Shown here in pieces: positions 1 to 7,991 of a DNA stretch of 64,000 nucleotides. Origin of the DNA: Thermoplasmata archaeon (GTDB taxonomy: Archaea; Thermoplasmatota; Thermoplasmata; Lutacidiplasmatales; UBA184); assembly GCA_021819135.1 (NCBI GenBank), contig JAKASE010000011.1, positions 1 through 64,000 of the forward strand. Direction: 5' to 3'. Positions within the stretch are counted from its first letter, which is position 1; the number at the start of each line of letters is the position of its first letter. The notes beneath the pieces are model-generated. The model worked only from the letters and a program-made list of their open reading frames with translations. It made no database searches and was not told where the DNA came from. The translations under genes and the position numbers were made by a program.

Positions 1-62
1 TTCTCGAGATGCTGCTTGACGGCGTGCAGTCGGAGACGAACATCCTCCTTGACCAAGGCCAC
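1..62 (-). CDS. Partial CDS, N-terminus only, possible transposase
   Basis: A minus-strand reading frame starts at a GTG (complement of 60-62) and runs off the left edge of the window, giving about 20 residues beginning VALVKEDVRLRLHAVKQHLE. The family cannot be identified from so little. It lies just inside a pair of short direct repeats that look like an insertion-sequence end, so it may be the start of a transposase lying mostly outside the window. This is inference from context; the charged, helical N-terminus is only compatible with it. Confidence 0.3.
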   Translation of the reverse strand, partial: MALVKEDVRLRLHAVKQHLE

Positions 63-75
63 CCCTTCCCGGGGG

Positions 76-115
76 CGGCAATATGTCCTGACAATTCAGA
101 CGGCAAGATGTCCTG
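76..115. repeat. Paired 15-bp direct repeats, probable IS end
   Basis: CGGCAATATGTCCTG at 76-90 recurs as CGGCAAGATGTCCTG at 101-115 (14 of 15 identical, 25-bp period). Repeated TGTCCTG-type subterminal motifs are seen at the ends of IS21/IS481-like elements, and a minus-strand ORF leads off the window just to the left. The other end of the element is not visible, so the IS assignment is tentative. Confidence 0.35.
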
Positions 116-136
116 CTACTGCACACCTAGGTCCGT

Positions 137-874
137 ATGAACGCCGGCCGTTTGGCGGCCCGCGTGGAGATCCGGGGCTGCCTCCTGCCGGAGGACCGGC
201 GCTACGACCTTGAGGCCGACGTCTGGTGGCTCGAGGACGGGGAGAAGGGGGTCGGCCGGATCGGGCTCCTCGGTACCCTCGCGGCGTTCGCGGGCCCCTT
301 CCGTACGTTCACGTTCCGGCCGGTGGAACCGGTGGTCGCCCGCGGCCGCTCGATCGCGACCGTGGAGAGCGTGCGGTTCACCGGCGCGGTCCGTCTCCCG
401 TTCGACGCGGAGCTCCTCGCGCGAAACGAGCGCCTGGTCGAGCGACCGCGTCTCGTGAACGACGACCCGTACGGGGCCGGCTGGGTCGCCCGAGTGCGGG
501 CCGTGCGACCGGAGGATCCCGGGCGACTCCTCGAGGAGGCGGCCGCGATCGCGGGGCGCATCGAGGAGCGGATCGTCCGACAACGGATCCGCTGCTGGCC
601 GCAGACCCCCGACCTCGAGCTCTACGAGATCGGTCTCGAGTGCTCGGCGGTCCTTACCCGGCTCAACGAGGAGCTCGCCCGGAGGGGCCCGGGCGAGGCG
701 GTACTGCTCGTGTCGGACGATCCCACCAGCCCGATCGAGATGGTCCGCTGGTCCGATGACACCGGACACACGCTCCTCACGCACCGGGTGGAGGGGGGGC
801 TCCACCACTTCCTCGTGCGGAAGGAGGCCGACCCCCGTCCCCGTCGCCGGGGGGCCGATGGGGCGAGGGGCTAG
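137..874 (+). CDS. GcvH-like domain fused to a TusA-like domain, lipoyl lysine replaced
   Basis: 245 residues with two sulfur/lipoyl-associated domains. Residues about 12-125 follow glycine-cleavage H protein: the VES(V)x stretch at 76-80, then LVNDDPYGAGW at 106-116. In the H-protein family the residue after ES-x is the lipoylated lysine; here it is Arg80 (codon CGG at 374-376), so lipoylation there looks impossible. Residues about 160-232 resemble TusA/SirA: a single Cys169 where the CPxP motif would be (here CSAV), VSDDP at 192-196, and a C-terminal TGHTLL...FLVRK pattern. TusA proteins carry sulfur as a persulfide on this Cys. A role in sulfur relay is inference. It converges on a rhodanese gene 12 bp away. 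The ATG at 137 is the first plausible start. Confidence 0.7.
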   Translation: MNAGRLAARVEIRGCLLPEDRRYDLEADVWWLEDGEKGVGRIGLLGTLAAFAGPFRTFTFRPVEPVVARGRSIATVESVRFTGAVRLPFDAELLARNERLVERPRLVNDDPYGAGWVARVRAVRPEDPGRLLEEAAAIAGRIEERIVRQRIRCWPQTPDLELYEIGLECSAVLTRLNEELARRGPGEAVLLVSDDPTSPIEMVRWSDDTGHTLLTHRVEGGLHHFLVRKEADPRPRRRGADGARG

Positions 875-886
875 TTCCCGCCGGTC

Positions 887-1750
887 CTACTTCTCGATCG
901 GGGTCCGCACGAGATTGCCCCACTCGGTCCACGATCCGTCGTAGTTCCGGACGTCCGGGAACCCGAGCAGGTAGCGAAGCACGAACCAGGTGTGGCTCGA
1001 CCGCTCGCCGATCCGGCAGTAGGTGTAGACCGGGTGCGTGGGCTGGATCCCCTGCGACCCGTAGAGCGCCTCGAGCTCCTCGCGGGACTTGAACGTCCCG
1101 TCCTCCTGCACCGCCTGGGCCCAGGGGACGTTCTTCGCGCCCGGGATGTGTCCGCCGCGCTGGGCGTGCTCGGCGGGGTACTCGGGGGGAGCGGTGACCT
1201 CCCCCGTGAACTCCTTCGGGCCGCGAACGTCGACCAGGTGAAGTTCGCCGGCCCGGACCCGGGGAAGGGCCGCGCGGACGTCGTCGAGGTAGACCCGGAG
1301 CTTCGCGTCCGGCGGGGAGGCCCGGAAGTTCCCCGGGCGGGGGACCGGGACCTCCTTCGTGAGCGGCCGGTCCTCGGAGATCCACTTCTTGCGGCCCCCG
1401 TTCAGGAGGACGAGGTGCTTCGCCCCGTAGTAGGCGAACACCCAGAAGGCGAACGCCGCGAACCAGTTGTTGTAGTCCCCATAGAGGACGACGGTCGTGT
1501 CGCCATCGACCCCGGCCCCGGCGAGGAGCGCGGTCATCGCCTCCCGGCTCAGGATGTCCCTCGCGACCGGGTCGTTGATGTCCCGGCGCCAGTCGAACAG
1601 GACCGCGCCCGGGATGTGGGACATCGCATAGTTCGCGGCCGGGTCGTAATCGACCTCCGCGATGCGTACCTTCGGGTCGGAGAGATGCGCCGCGAGCCAC
1701 TCGTTGTCGACCAGTACCTCAGGGTGAGCGTACGACGCCAACGACTTCAC
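887..1750 (-). CDS. Thiosulfate/3-mercaptopyruvate sulfurtransferase (tandem rhodanese)
   Basis: 287 residues, the normal size for a two-domain rhodanese. The N-terminal domain contains AEVDYDPAANYAMSHIPGA and lacks a catalytic cysteine. The C-terminal domain has LVDVRGPKEFTGE, GGHIPGAKNVPW and the active-site loop YCRIGERSSHTWF, whose Cys forms the persulfide. The CRIGERS loop is the SseA/thiosulfate-sulfurtransferase type found in actinobacteria and archaea. The start is a GTG; a TATA-like box at 1777-1784 lies about 26 bp before it, consistent with a nearly leaderless transcript. It converges with the GcvH/TusA fusion gene, which suggests but does not prove a shared sulfur-transfer role. 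Confidence 0.9.
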   Translation of the reverse strand: MKSLASYAHPEVLVDNEWLAAHLSDPKVRIAEVDYDPAANYAMSHIPGAVLFDWRRDINDPVARDILSREAMTALLAGAGVDGDTTVVLYGDYNNWFAAFAFWVFAYYGAKHLVLLNGGRKKWISEDRPLTKEVPVPRPGNFRASPPDAKLRVYLDDVRAALPRVRAGELHLVDVRGPKEFTGEVTAPPEYPAEHAQRGGHIPGAKNVPWAQAVQEDGTFKSREELEALYGSQGIQPTHPVYTYCRIGERSSHTWFVLRYLLGFPDVRNYDGSWTEWGNLVRTPIEK

Positions 1751-1776
1751 CTGCGTCCGGAGCGGGAGCGCTGCCC

Positions 1777-1784
1777 GAATATAC
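1777..1784 (-). promoter_or_regulatory. TATA-like box of the rhodanese gene
   Basis: GAATATAC on the plus strand (GTATATTC on the transcribed side) is centred about 26-30 bp upstream of the GTG at 1750, the usual archaeal TATA-to-start distance for a leaderless mRNA. Confidence 0.5.
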
Positions 1785-1840
1785 GTTCTCCGGTGTGTGT
1801 AAATTCACCCGATCCGTGGGGGTCCCGTGACCCGGACGGC

Positions 1841-2158
1841 CTACCCGCGCCGCCCGCGCTTCGGGAGCGCCACGTCCGACACCTCGACCGTTTCCGGATC
1901 GAACCCGAGCTTCCCGAGCTCCTCGCGGATCCGGGCCCGGTGGTCCCCCTGGAGATAGACCTCCCCCTCCACGACCGAACCGCCGGTCGCGAGGCGGTTC
2001 TTGAGCTGGCGGGTGATGTCGGGAAGGTCGACGCCCGGCGGGAATCCCGAGATGACGGTCGCCGGCTTGTTGTACCGCCGGGGCTCGGCCCGCACGCGGA
2101 TCCGGGCGGTCTCTCGGTCGAGCGCGGACAGGATCTCGTCGAACTCCTCGTTGCCCAT
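1841..2158 (-). CDS. Translation initiation factor aSUI1 (eIF1 homologue)
   Basis: 105 residues of the SUI1/eIF1 family, the normal length for archaeal members. Recognisable are RRYNKPATVISGFPPGVDL, the LKNRLATGGSVVEGEVYLQG stretch and GDHRARIREELGKLGF. eIF1 acts on the small ribosomal subunit to police start-codon selection. It is monocistronic here, with no obvious TATA box close by. This is one of the clearest archaeal markers in the window. Confidence 0.92.
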   Translation of the reverse strand: MGNEEFDEILSALDRETARIRVRAEPRRYNKPATVISGFPPGVDLPDITRQLKNRLATGGSVVEGEVYLQGDHRARIREELGKLGFDPETVEVSDVALPKRGRRG

Positions 2159-2323
2159 TGTTGGATCTCTCTACCGTCCTCCCGAACGGGAAGGATGGAG
2201 CGGTAACGGGGGGTTCCGGACCATGCAGCCGGCCCCGGGGAGGGACGCTACGAGGGAGGAGGGATTCGGAGGACTCACCATGCCTACCATGCCGGGGGTG
2301 CGCTTGAACATTTCCTTCCGCGG

Positions 2324-3106
2324 TCAGAGTTCCCCCCAGCGGTAGAGCCGGAGGGTGATCGTCAGGACGACGACGGTCGTGGCCGCGAGGAGCCCGGCGT
2401 AGGTCAGCATCTCGAGGGGGCTCGCCGGAGTGATCCCCATCGCACCCTGGACCAGGAGGGCGGCGTACGTCGCCGGAAGGAAACGGGCGGCGTCCTGCCA
2501 GAGGGGCGGAAGGACCGTGATCGGGTAGTACAGGGGGGAGAGCATGCCGAGGATCGTGAACGTGAGGTTGCCCACGGGCCAGATCTCCCGCTGGGTACGG
2601 ATCCGGCTCGAGATCGCGATCCCGATCGACGAGAACAGCACCCACAGGGTCGCCAGGCTGACGAATAGGACGAGCCCGGCGTAGGGGGTGAGCGGCACCC
2701 CGTCCTGCCCGCCGACCCACGCGAGCATGCCGGCAAGGATCACGAGCGCCGGGAGCATCGCGATGAGGTTCGAGAAGGCGATCCCGAACAGGTACCGGAG
2801 CCTCCCGAGCGGGCTCGCGACGAACATGTCCTGGAGCGAGCACTCGATCCGCCAGGTCGCGCTGTCGCCGAGGACCCAGGAGCCGATGTTCTGCATCGTG
2901 AACAGCATGGCCCCGACGATCTCGAGCGGGAAGAGCGACGGGGGCGAGATGAACGACAGGAAGTACAGGAAGATGAACGGCAGCAGGATCGGCGCGATCG
3001 CCACCGCTGGGTTCCGACCGATCCAACGCCATCCGATGATCAGGAAGGCCGGAAGCGCGCGGCCCCCGGTCGGTACGTTCGGGAACTCCTTGGTCACACC
3101 GGCCAT
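2324..3106 (-). CDS. ABC-2 type transporter permease
   Basis: 260 residues with about six hydrophobic segments: IAPILLPFIFLYFLSFI near residue 35, then others near 60, 110, 140, 175 and 235. The layout fits an ABC-2 exporter permease, including a long loop with charged residues and the late NLTFTILGMLSPLYYPI segment common to the family. It is the third gene of an operon: the upstream permease stops 1 bp before this start, and the ATPase precedes that. The substrate cannot be read from sequence; drug, lipid or polymer export are all possible. Confidence 0.85.
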   Translation of the reverse strand: MAGVTKEFPNVPTGGRALPAFLIIGWRWIGRNPAVAIAPILLPFIFLYFLSFISPPSLFPLEIVGAMLFTMQNIGSWVLGDSATWRIECSLQDMFVASPLGRLRYLFGIAFSNLIAMLPALVILAGMLAWVGGQDGVPLTPYAGLVLFVSLATLWVLFSSIGIAISSRIRTQREIWPVGNLTFTILGMLSPLYYPITVLPPLWQDAARFLPATYAALLVQGAMGITPASPLEMLTYAGLLAATTVVVLTITLRLYRWGEL

Positions 3107-3107
3107 C

Positions 3108-3869
3108 TCACGCCCCCTGGACGGTGCGCCGGGCCCACACGATCGCGAAGAGGAAGACCGACACCGTCTCGACCAGGAGCCCCCCGACCGCGAGCTCGAG
3201 CTGGCCGAGGGAGAGCGCGGTCGCCCCGATCGCGTGCTGCATCAGCGCCGCGGCGGCGCTCGGCGGCATCAAGAGGGCGATCGGCTGCAGCGCCGTCGGG
3301 AACTTCCCGAACGGGTAGAAGACCGGGGGCAGGACGCCGAACGCGTTGAAGAAGAGGCTCGAGTACGCCCATATCGCCCGGTTGTCGCGGAAGAACGTCG
3401 AGAAGACGTACCCGAGCGACGCGGCGAACAGCCAGACGGCCGCCGCGAGCAGGAGCAAGAGCCCGACGGACGCCGGGGCGAAGCCGATCACGACCTCGGC
3501 GAGGACCCCAAGGATCACGACCGGAGTGAGGTAGACGACCAGGATCCCGACGGAAAGGCCGAGAAAGTACGCCTCGGGCGAGAGGGGACCCGCGAGGTAG
3601 AGATCGTTCGCCTTGTGGTCGATGCGGATGTACGCGGCCTCGTTGAGGACCCGCTGACCCATCGCGAACATCGAGAACAGGATCGCCCCCACCAGGGCGA
3701 CCCCGATGAGCCCCGGGGAGAGGATCCACACGAAGACGAGCAGCACCCCCTGGACGACCATCGAGGTCGCCATGGCGAGGTTCTCGTGGGCCTGGACCAG
3801 GGCCTCAGTCCACAGGAACGCGAGGAGTCCCCGGAACGGGGCCGGGGCGACGACGTCGCTACTCCTCAT
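3108..3869 (-). CDS. ABC-2 type transporter permease
   Basis: 253 residues with six predicted membrane segments, starting with VVQGVLLVFVWILSPGLI near residue 40. The segment near residue 180 (LFFNAFGVLPPVFYPFGKFP) matches the conserved late region of ABC-2 permeases, as in the neighbouring permease. The gene overlaps the 3' end of the ATPase gene by 11 bp and is followed after 1 bp by the second permease. The two permeases probably form a heterodimeric pore driven by the one ATPase. Confidence 0.85.
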   Translation of the reverse strand: MRSSDVVAPAPFRGLLAFLWTEALVQAHENLAMATSMVVQGVLLVFVWILSPGLIGVALVGAILFSMFAMGQRVLNEAAYIRIDHKANDLYLAGPLSPEAYFLGLSVGILVVYLTPVVILGVLAEVVIGFAPASVGLLLLLAAAVWLFAASLGYVFSTFFRDNRAIWAYSSLFFNAFGVLPPVFYPFGKFPTALQPIALLMPPSAAAALMQHAIGATALSLGQLELAVGGLLVETVSVFLFAIVWARRTVQGA

Positions 3870-4785
3870 TGATCGACCGCCCGACGACCCGGAGGAACGC
3901 CTCCTCGAGCGTGACCGGACCGACCGTCGCGGTCAGTCTCGACCGCACAGCGAGGTCCATGAGCTCGCCGATCCGCTCGGGGGCCACGATCACGCTCAAG
4001 TGCTCCCCGTCCGCGACGCAGGCTCCGAACGATCGGAACGCGTCCACCTGCACCGCGCCCTGGGGGATCGTGACCTTGAGGGTCCCCCCGACGGACCGCT
4101 TCAGGTCGTCGGCGGTACCGCTCACGAGCACCTCGCCTCGCTCGACGATGTAAAGCCGATGGCTGAGCGCTTCGGCCTCGTCGAGGTAGTGGGTCGTGAG
4201 GAGGATCGTCGACCCGCGCTGGGTCAGGGTGCGCAGCGACTCCCAGACGTCGCGACGGGCGAACGGGTCCATGCCGATCGACGGCTCGTCCAGGAAGAGC
4301 AGCGGGGCCTCGGTCGCGATCACGGTGGCGACCATCGTCCGCTGGCGCTGGCCGCCCGAGAGGGTGATCGCGAGCCGGTCGGCGATCTCGGTGAGGCCCA
4401 TGCGCTCGAGCGACTCCTCCGTGCGCGCCTTCGCCGTCTCTCGAGAGAGCCCGCGGGTCCGCAGGTAGGTGTAGACCTGCTCCCGGGGCGTGAGGTGGAA
4501 GAATGGCTTCCCCTCCTGCGGGACCACGGCGATGTACGGGCGGGCCCGGTCCGGGTTCCGCGCCACGTCGTGCCCGAAGACCTCGATCGACCCCGAGGTC
4601 GGACGGAGGAGCGTCGAGGCGATCTTGAGGAACGTCGTCTTGCCCGCGCCGTTACGGCCCAGGAGCGCGACCCGCTCGCCCCGCCGCACCTCCATCGAGA
4701 CGCCCGCGAGCGCTTCGACCGACGGGCCCCCGCGCGTGGTGTAGACCTTGCGCAGCCGTTCGCTGCGCAGCGCCTCGCCCGTCAT
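3859..4785 (-). CDS. ABC transporter ATPase subunit (exporter, DrrA/CcmA type)
   Basis: 308 residues. Walker A is GRNGAGKTT at 43-51, the signature is LSGGQRQR near 142, Walker B is LLFLDEPSIGMD near 160-171, and a LLTTHYLDEAE switch-histidine region follows. The C-terminal 80 residues are the usual accessory domain of ABC-2 exporters of the DrrA type. It is the first gene of a three-gene operon with two permeases. A TATA-like box at 4811-4818 lies about 29 bp upstream of the ATG. Confidence 0.92.
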   Translation of the reverse strand: MTGEALRSERLRKVYTTRGGPSVEALAGVSMEVRRGERVALLGRNGAGKTTFLKIASTLLRPTSGSIEVFGHDVARNPDRARPYIAVVPQEGKPFFHLTPREQVYTYLRTRGLSRETAKARTEESLERMGLTEIADRLAITLSGGQRQRTMVATVIATEAPLLFLDEPSIGMDPFARRDVWESLRTLTQRGSTILLTTHYLDEAEALSHRLYIVERGEVLVSGTADDLKRSVGGTLKVTIPQGAVQVDAFRSFGACVADGEHLSVIVAPERIGELMDLAVRSRLTATVGPVTLEEAFLRVVGRSINEE

Positions 4786-5115
4786 GGGCGCGCGTGAGCC
4801 GCCCCCCCGTATTTATCGAGACACCCTGACACGTCCCGCTGCCGGACCTTCCGTGACCCGACCGCGACCTTCGGCTCCCGGCGACGGGACCCGTCGTTCG
4901 GCGGGGTCCTCCGGCCGACCCGGAACGGATGGCGGGGATAGGGTCACCCCACCGGAAGAGCCCCACGGACCCCGCTTCCGTGGACCGGATCGTAAGGGTA
5001 GCCGAGGGAGAACCGGGCGGGCCTGTTCCACACGCCAGTGTACCGGGGAGGCGGACCGACCGCGTACCCGGCGGGACCCCCCTCGGTCGGAGCGGGAGGG
5101 ACCAGCGCGCGAGGA
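4786..5115. other. Intergenic region with promoter of the ABC operon
   Basis: About 330 bp without a convincing gene between the flippase stop and the ABC ATPase start. The minus strand carries CGATAAAT at 4811-4818, a TATA-like box placed about 29 bp before the ATPase ATG. No RNA gene or repeat was seen in the rest. Confidence 0.5.
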
Positions 5116-6855
5116 TCAGATCGGGGGCCGGGAGTTGCTGCTATGGTTCGGGTCAGGGTCGGGCGGGGGCGCGATCTCGGGGAACTCCCGCGTCCCGGTG
5201 AACACCTCGGGGAGCTCGGTCGATCGCAGGGCGAGCGTCCGGCTCACGTCGAAGGGGGCCAGGTCCGGCGTGCTCTCCTTCCAGCAGATGCGGGCGAAGA
5301 GCTCCCGCAGCCGGTACGGCACCCCAAGCGAGGCGCCGATCCGACGAACGTCCCCCCGCGTCAGCTCCCCGACGCCGGCCAGGATGAGGACGTACGCGAC
5401 GAACCCGATGATGACCGCCGAGAGCAGCTGGTACCATGCACTGACCGGGAACAGATGGGCGTGGTTCAGGGTCCAGAGCGCCCCGAAGGAACCCGCCGCG
5501 CTGAGCGTGATCGCCGCGATCGGACGCGGGTGGATGTGGACCTGGATGAGCGACTCCATGAAGTAGGTGTTGAGGAAGAGCGCCGCCCCCGAGGAGGCGA
5601 GGATGACGACGGACCCCACGACGAGCCCGTCGCCGACCGGAAAGAGATGCAACACGCCGAACGGAGGCATGAGGAGGGCGACCAGCCCGAACAGCACGAC
5701 CACCTGGGTGCTCGTGATGTAGAGCTCGAGGCGCTGGCGACCGATCGCGTTGATCGTCGACTGGATGATCTGGCTCAGCGCGAGCGGCAGGGCGCTGACC
5801 ACCAGGATCGCGAGCGGGATCGACCCGGGCCCGGCATAGAGACCGTTCTGGAAGACATTGAGGAAGTTGTACCGGTACGTGACGAGGGCGACGACCCCCG
5901 GGACGAGGATCATCGCCGAGTACCGTAACGCCTGCCAGGTCGCCTGACGGACCGGCTCGAGCTCCCGTCGTTTGAACAGTCCCGCGATGTAGGGGAACAG
6001 GGGGGTGGTCACGGCCCCCGGGAACGAAAGCACCAGGATCCGCCAGCCGTTGGCCGCGAGGAAGATCGAGAGCTGCTGGTTGCCGAGGGCTCCGGCGATG
6101 ATCAGGGGGACGACGTTGGTGACCATGTAGTTGAGCAGGAGGCTCGCCATGAGGGGCCACGCGAACCGGTACAGGGTGGCGAGCTCCAGCCAGCGGACCT
6201 GTCGGAGCTTCGGGAGGATGGCGGGGATGGCGAACGCGGCCCCGGCCGCCGCCCCGACGGCGTAGGCGATGGTGATCCCTTCGACCGTCTGGAGATAGTA
6301 CGTGGCGTAGATCAGGAGGGGCAGCCGGGCGAGCGACTCGATCAGGGAGGGCAATTGGGCGCGGAGGGAGTTCCCGAGCCCGATGAACATCGAGTTGTAG
6401 ATGGTGGAGAACGACCAGAACAGCGGAAGGAGGAGAAAGATCCCGAACGAGGCGAGGTTGCCCGTGAAGGTCGCCCCGGGCACGACGAGGGGGAGCACGA
6501 GGAACAGGATCGCCCCCGCGACGCTCATCGTCGTGAGACGGACCGCGAGGTACGTCGACGTGTTGTCGGTCGCCGGTTTGCCCCGGGCCAGGAAGTACGT
6601 GTAGGCCGAGCCGAGGCGCAGGTCGGCGACCCCGTTCACCGAGGAGCCGATCAGGAGGAACAGCTGGGCCGTCCCGATGAGCGCCTGGCCCGTCGGGCTG
6701 ATGCCGATGTGCTTTGCGAGAAAGATGCTACCGATCAGACCGAGCAGCTGGACCGAGAGGCTCGTCGCGAAGACGACCCCCGAACTGAGGGTCAGGGAGT
6801 ACGCCGGCCGGGGGACCGAGTCCGGATGGGAGGACGGACCGCTCGAGGACCCCAC
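5116..6855 (-). CDS. Polysaccharide/oligosaccharide flippase-like membrane protein (MATE/MOP superfamily)
   Basis: 579 residues with about 14 hydrophobic segments from residue 20 to 505, followed by a soluble tail of about 70 residues. The N-terminal pattern (GVVFATSLSVQLLGLIGSIF then LAKHIG) and repeated six-helix halves resemble Wzx/PST flippases, which move lipid-linked sugars across the membrane in cell-surface glycan assembly. The start is a GTG; ATG-like alternatives lie inside the coding region. A TATA-like GATATGAA (complement of about 6883-6891) sits upstream. No glycosyltransferase genes are adjacent, so the substrate is unknown. Confidence 0.8.
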   Translation of the reverse strand: MGSSSGPSSHPDSVPRPAYSLTLSSGVVFATSLSVQLLGLIGSIFLAKHIGISPTGQALIGTAQLFLLIGSSVNGVADLRLGSAYTYFLARGKPATDNTSTYLAVRLTTMSVAGAILFLVLPLVVPGATFTGNLASFGIFLLLPLFWSFSTIYNSMFIGLGNSLRAQLPSLIESLARLPLLIYATYYLQTVEGITIAYAVGAAAGAAFAIPAILPKLRQVRWLELATLYRFAWPLMASLLLNYMVTNVVPLIIAGALGNQQLSIFLAANGWRILVLSFPGAVTTPLFPYIAGLFKRRELEPVRQATWQALRYSAMILVPGVVALVTYRYNFLNVFQNGLYAGPGSIPLAILVVSALPLALSQIIQSTINAIGRQRLELYITSTQVVVLFGLVALLMPPFGVLHLFPVGDGLVVGSVVILASSGAALFLNTYFMESLIQVHIHPRPIAAITLSAAGSFGALWTLNHAHLFPVSAWYQLLSAVIIGFVAYVLILAGVGELTRGDVRRIGASLGVPYRLRELFARICWKESTPDLAPFDVSRTLALRSTELPEVFTGTREFPEIAPPPDPDPNHSSNSRPPI

Positions 6856-6920
6856 GGTGACCGGGAGCGGATGATGGGGCCCGGTTCATATCCCCGTCGG
6901 GTCGAGGGGCACGACGGTCG

Positions 6921-7325
6921 TCAGTCGCCGGCGCGGGACGCGGGCGGCTGTTCGTCCGACCCGCTCTCGTAGAGCTCGACACAGACCCCGTCGGGATCGG
7001 TGAGGAACACGAGACGGTCGCTCCCCTCGCGGAACGGCGGAATGCGCACCCGGGCCCCGAGACGGAGCAGGCGTTCCATCGCCTCCTCGAGCCGATCGAC
7101 CCGGAACCCGAGGTGGTCGAGTTCGTCCCCCTCACGATACGGCGGCTCTCCGGGGTAGTAGTTGAGCTCGAGGACCGCACCCGAGACCGGGTCCCGGAGC
7201 TCCTGCCAGAGCCCTCCTGCGGTCATCCGACCCGACGGGCCCGCCCGCAGGCCGAGACCCTCGGTGTAGAAGCGGACGGATCGGGCCATATCCCGCACGC
7301 GGATCCCGGTGTATTCGAAAGGCAT
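6921..7325 (-). CDS. VOC-superfamily protein (glyoxalase/bleomycin-resistance fold)
   Basis: 134 residues with the paired beta-alpha-beta-beta-beta pattern of the VOC fold: FEYTGIRVRDMARSVRFYTE at the N-terminus, LELNYYP near 55, DHLGFRVDRLEEA near 73, and FLTDPDGVCVELYES near the end. The His in DHLGF and the Glu in VELYE occupy the usual metal-ligand positions. Substrate unknown. It is divergent from the MarR/MFS operon. It closely resembles the VOC protein at 18449-18844, sharing LNYYP and a final DPDG block, so the two are probably paralogues. Confidence 0.85.
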   Translation of the reverse strand: MPFEYTGIRVRDMARSVRFYTEGLGLRAGPSGRMTAGGLWQELRDPVSGAVLELNYYPGEPPYREGDELDHLGFRVDRLEEAMERLLRLGARVRIPPFREGSDRLVFLTDPDGVCVELYESGSDEQPPASRAGD

Positions 7326-7457
7326 CGGTCGGTCGCCCGGGGGAGACGGAGCCTCCCAAGAGCCTTACGACCGACGGGTCTTGCCTGCCGTGCCCGCGGG
7401 AGCCGCTCCTCCTTCGAACCGGGGAGAGACGGCCTCCCATGAGCCGGCGTCGCATAC

Positions 7458-7477
7458 TAGTTAGGTTTATCTAACTA
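7458..7477. promoter_or_regulatory. Palindromic operator overlapping the TATA box of the MarR/MFS operon
   Basis: TAGTTAG-N6-CTAACTA is a perfect 7-bp inverted repeat (20 bp overall) in a short AT-rich island. The spacer and right arm (GTTTATCTA, centred near 7468) form the only TATA-like box, about 26-29 bp upstream of the ATGs at 7491 and 7497. A MarR dimer bound here would block TBP, so autorepression is the natural reading. Confidence 0.7.
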
Positions 7478-7490
7478 TTAAGCTACGTTC

Positions 7491-7991
7491 ATGATAATGC
7501 CCGAGACGGTCACGGTTCCGCGTTCCACCCCGGCCGAGGTCTGGCCGGCGCTATGGGACGTGATGGTCGAGACCCGGCTGATGGGCAAGCAGTTCCTCCA
7601 CCGCCGGCGGCTCACCATCGGCCAGGCCATGACGCTTCACTGGATCGAGCGGGACCGGGGCCTCCGACTCTCCGAGCTCGCCGAGGGACTCGGGATCTCT
7701 CGCCCCGCGGCGACCTCGCTCGTCGACCTGCTGGCGGCGCAGGGCTGGGTGGTCCGGGAACGATCCACGACGGACCGTCGGGAAGTACGGGTCCGCCTCG
7801 CGGCCCGCGGCCAGCGGGTCCTCGATTCGCTGGAGGAGGAGATGGAGCGCTCGGTCCGCGAGGCGATCGATGCGCTGCCGTCCTCGGTCCGCGCCCCGCT
7901 CGCCAGTTCCCTACCGGCGCTCGCCCGGGAGCTCCGCGCCCGCCGCGAGCGTCTTTCCGCCCACTCGGAGGGGGCCGGGCCATGTCCGTGA
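7491..7991 (+). CDS. MarR-family transcriptional regulator
   Basis: 166 residues with a winged-helix core: the recognition-helix region RLSELAEGLGISRPAATSLV lies near residues 62-81, and the wing RSTTDRREVRVRLAARGQRV lies near 90-109. MarR proteins are dimeric repressors that usually control an adjacent efflux pump and release DNA on binding a ligand. The gene overlaps the downstream MFS gene by 10 bp. ATG at 7497 is an alternative start two codons in; it fits the TATA position slightly better. A palindromic operator at 7458-7477 precedes it. Confidence 0.92.
   Translation: MIMPETVTVPRSTPAEVWPALWDVMVETRLMGKQFLHRRRLTIGQAMTLHWIERDRGLRLSELAEGLGISRPAATSLVDLLAAQGWVVRERSTTDRREVRVRLAARGQRVLDSLEEEMERSVREAIDALPSSVRAPLASSLPALARELRARRERLSAHSEGAGPCP

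Noticed and set aside
992-2206. Long plus-strand ORF of 404 residues
   Set aside because: It runs antisense through the rhodanese and aSUI1 genes and has the Arg/Pro/Gly/Leu composition of a high-GC shadow frame.
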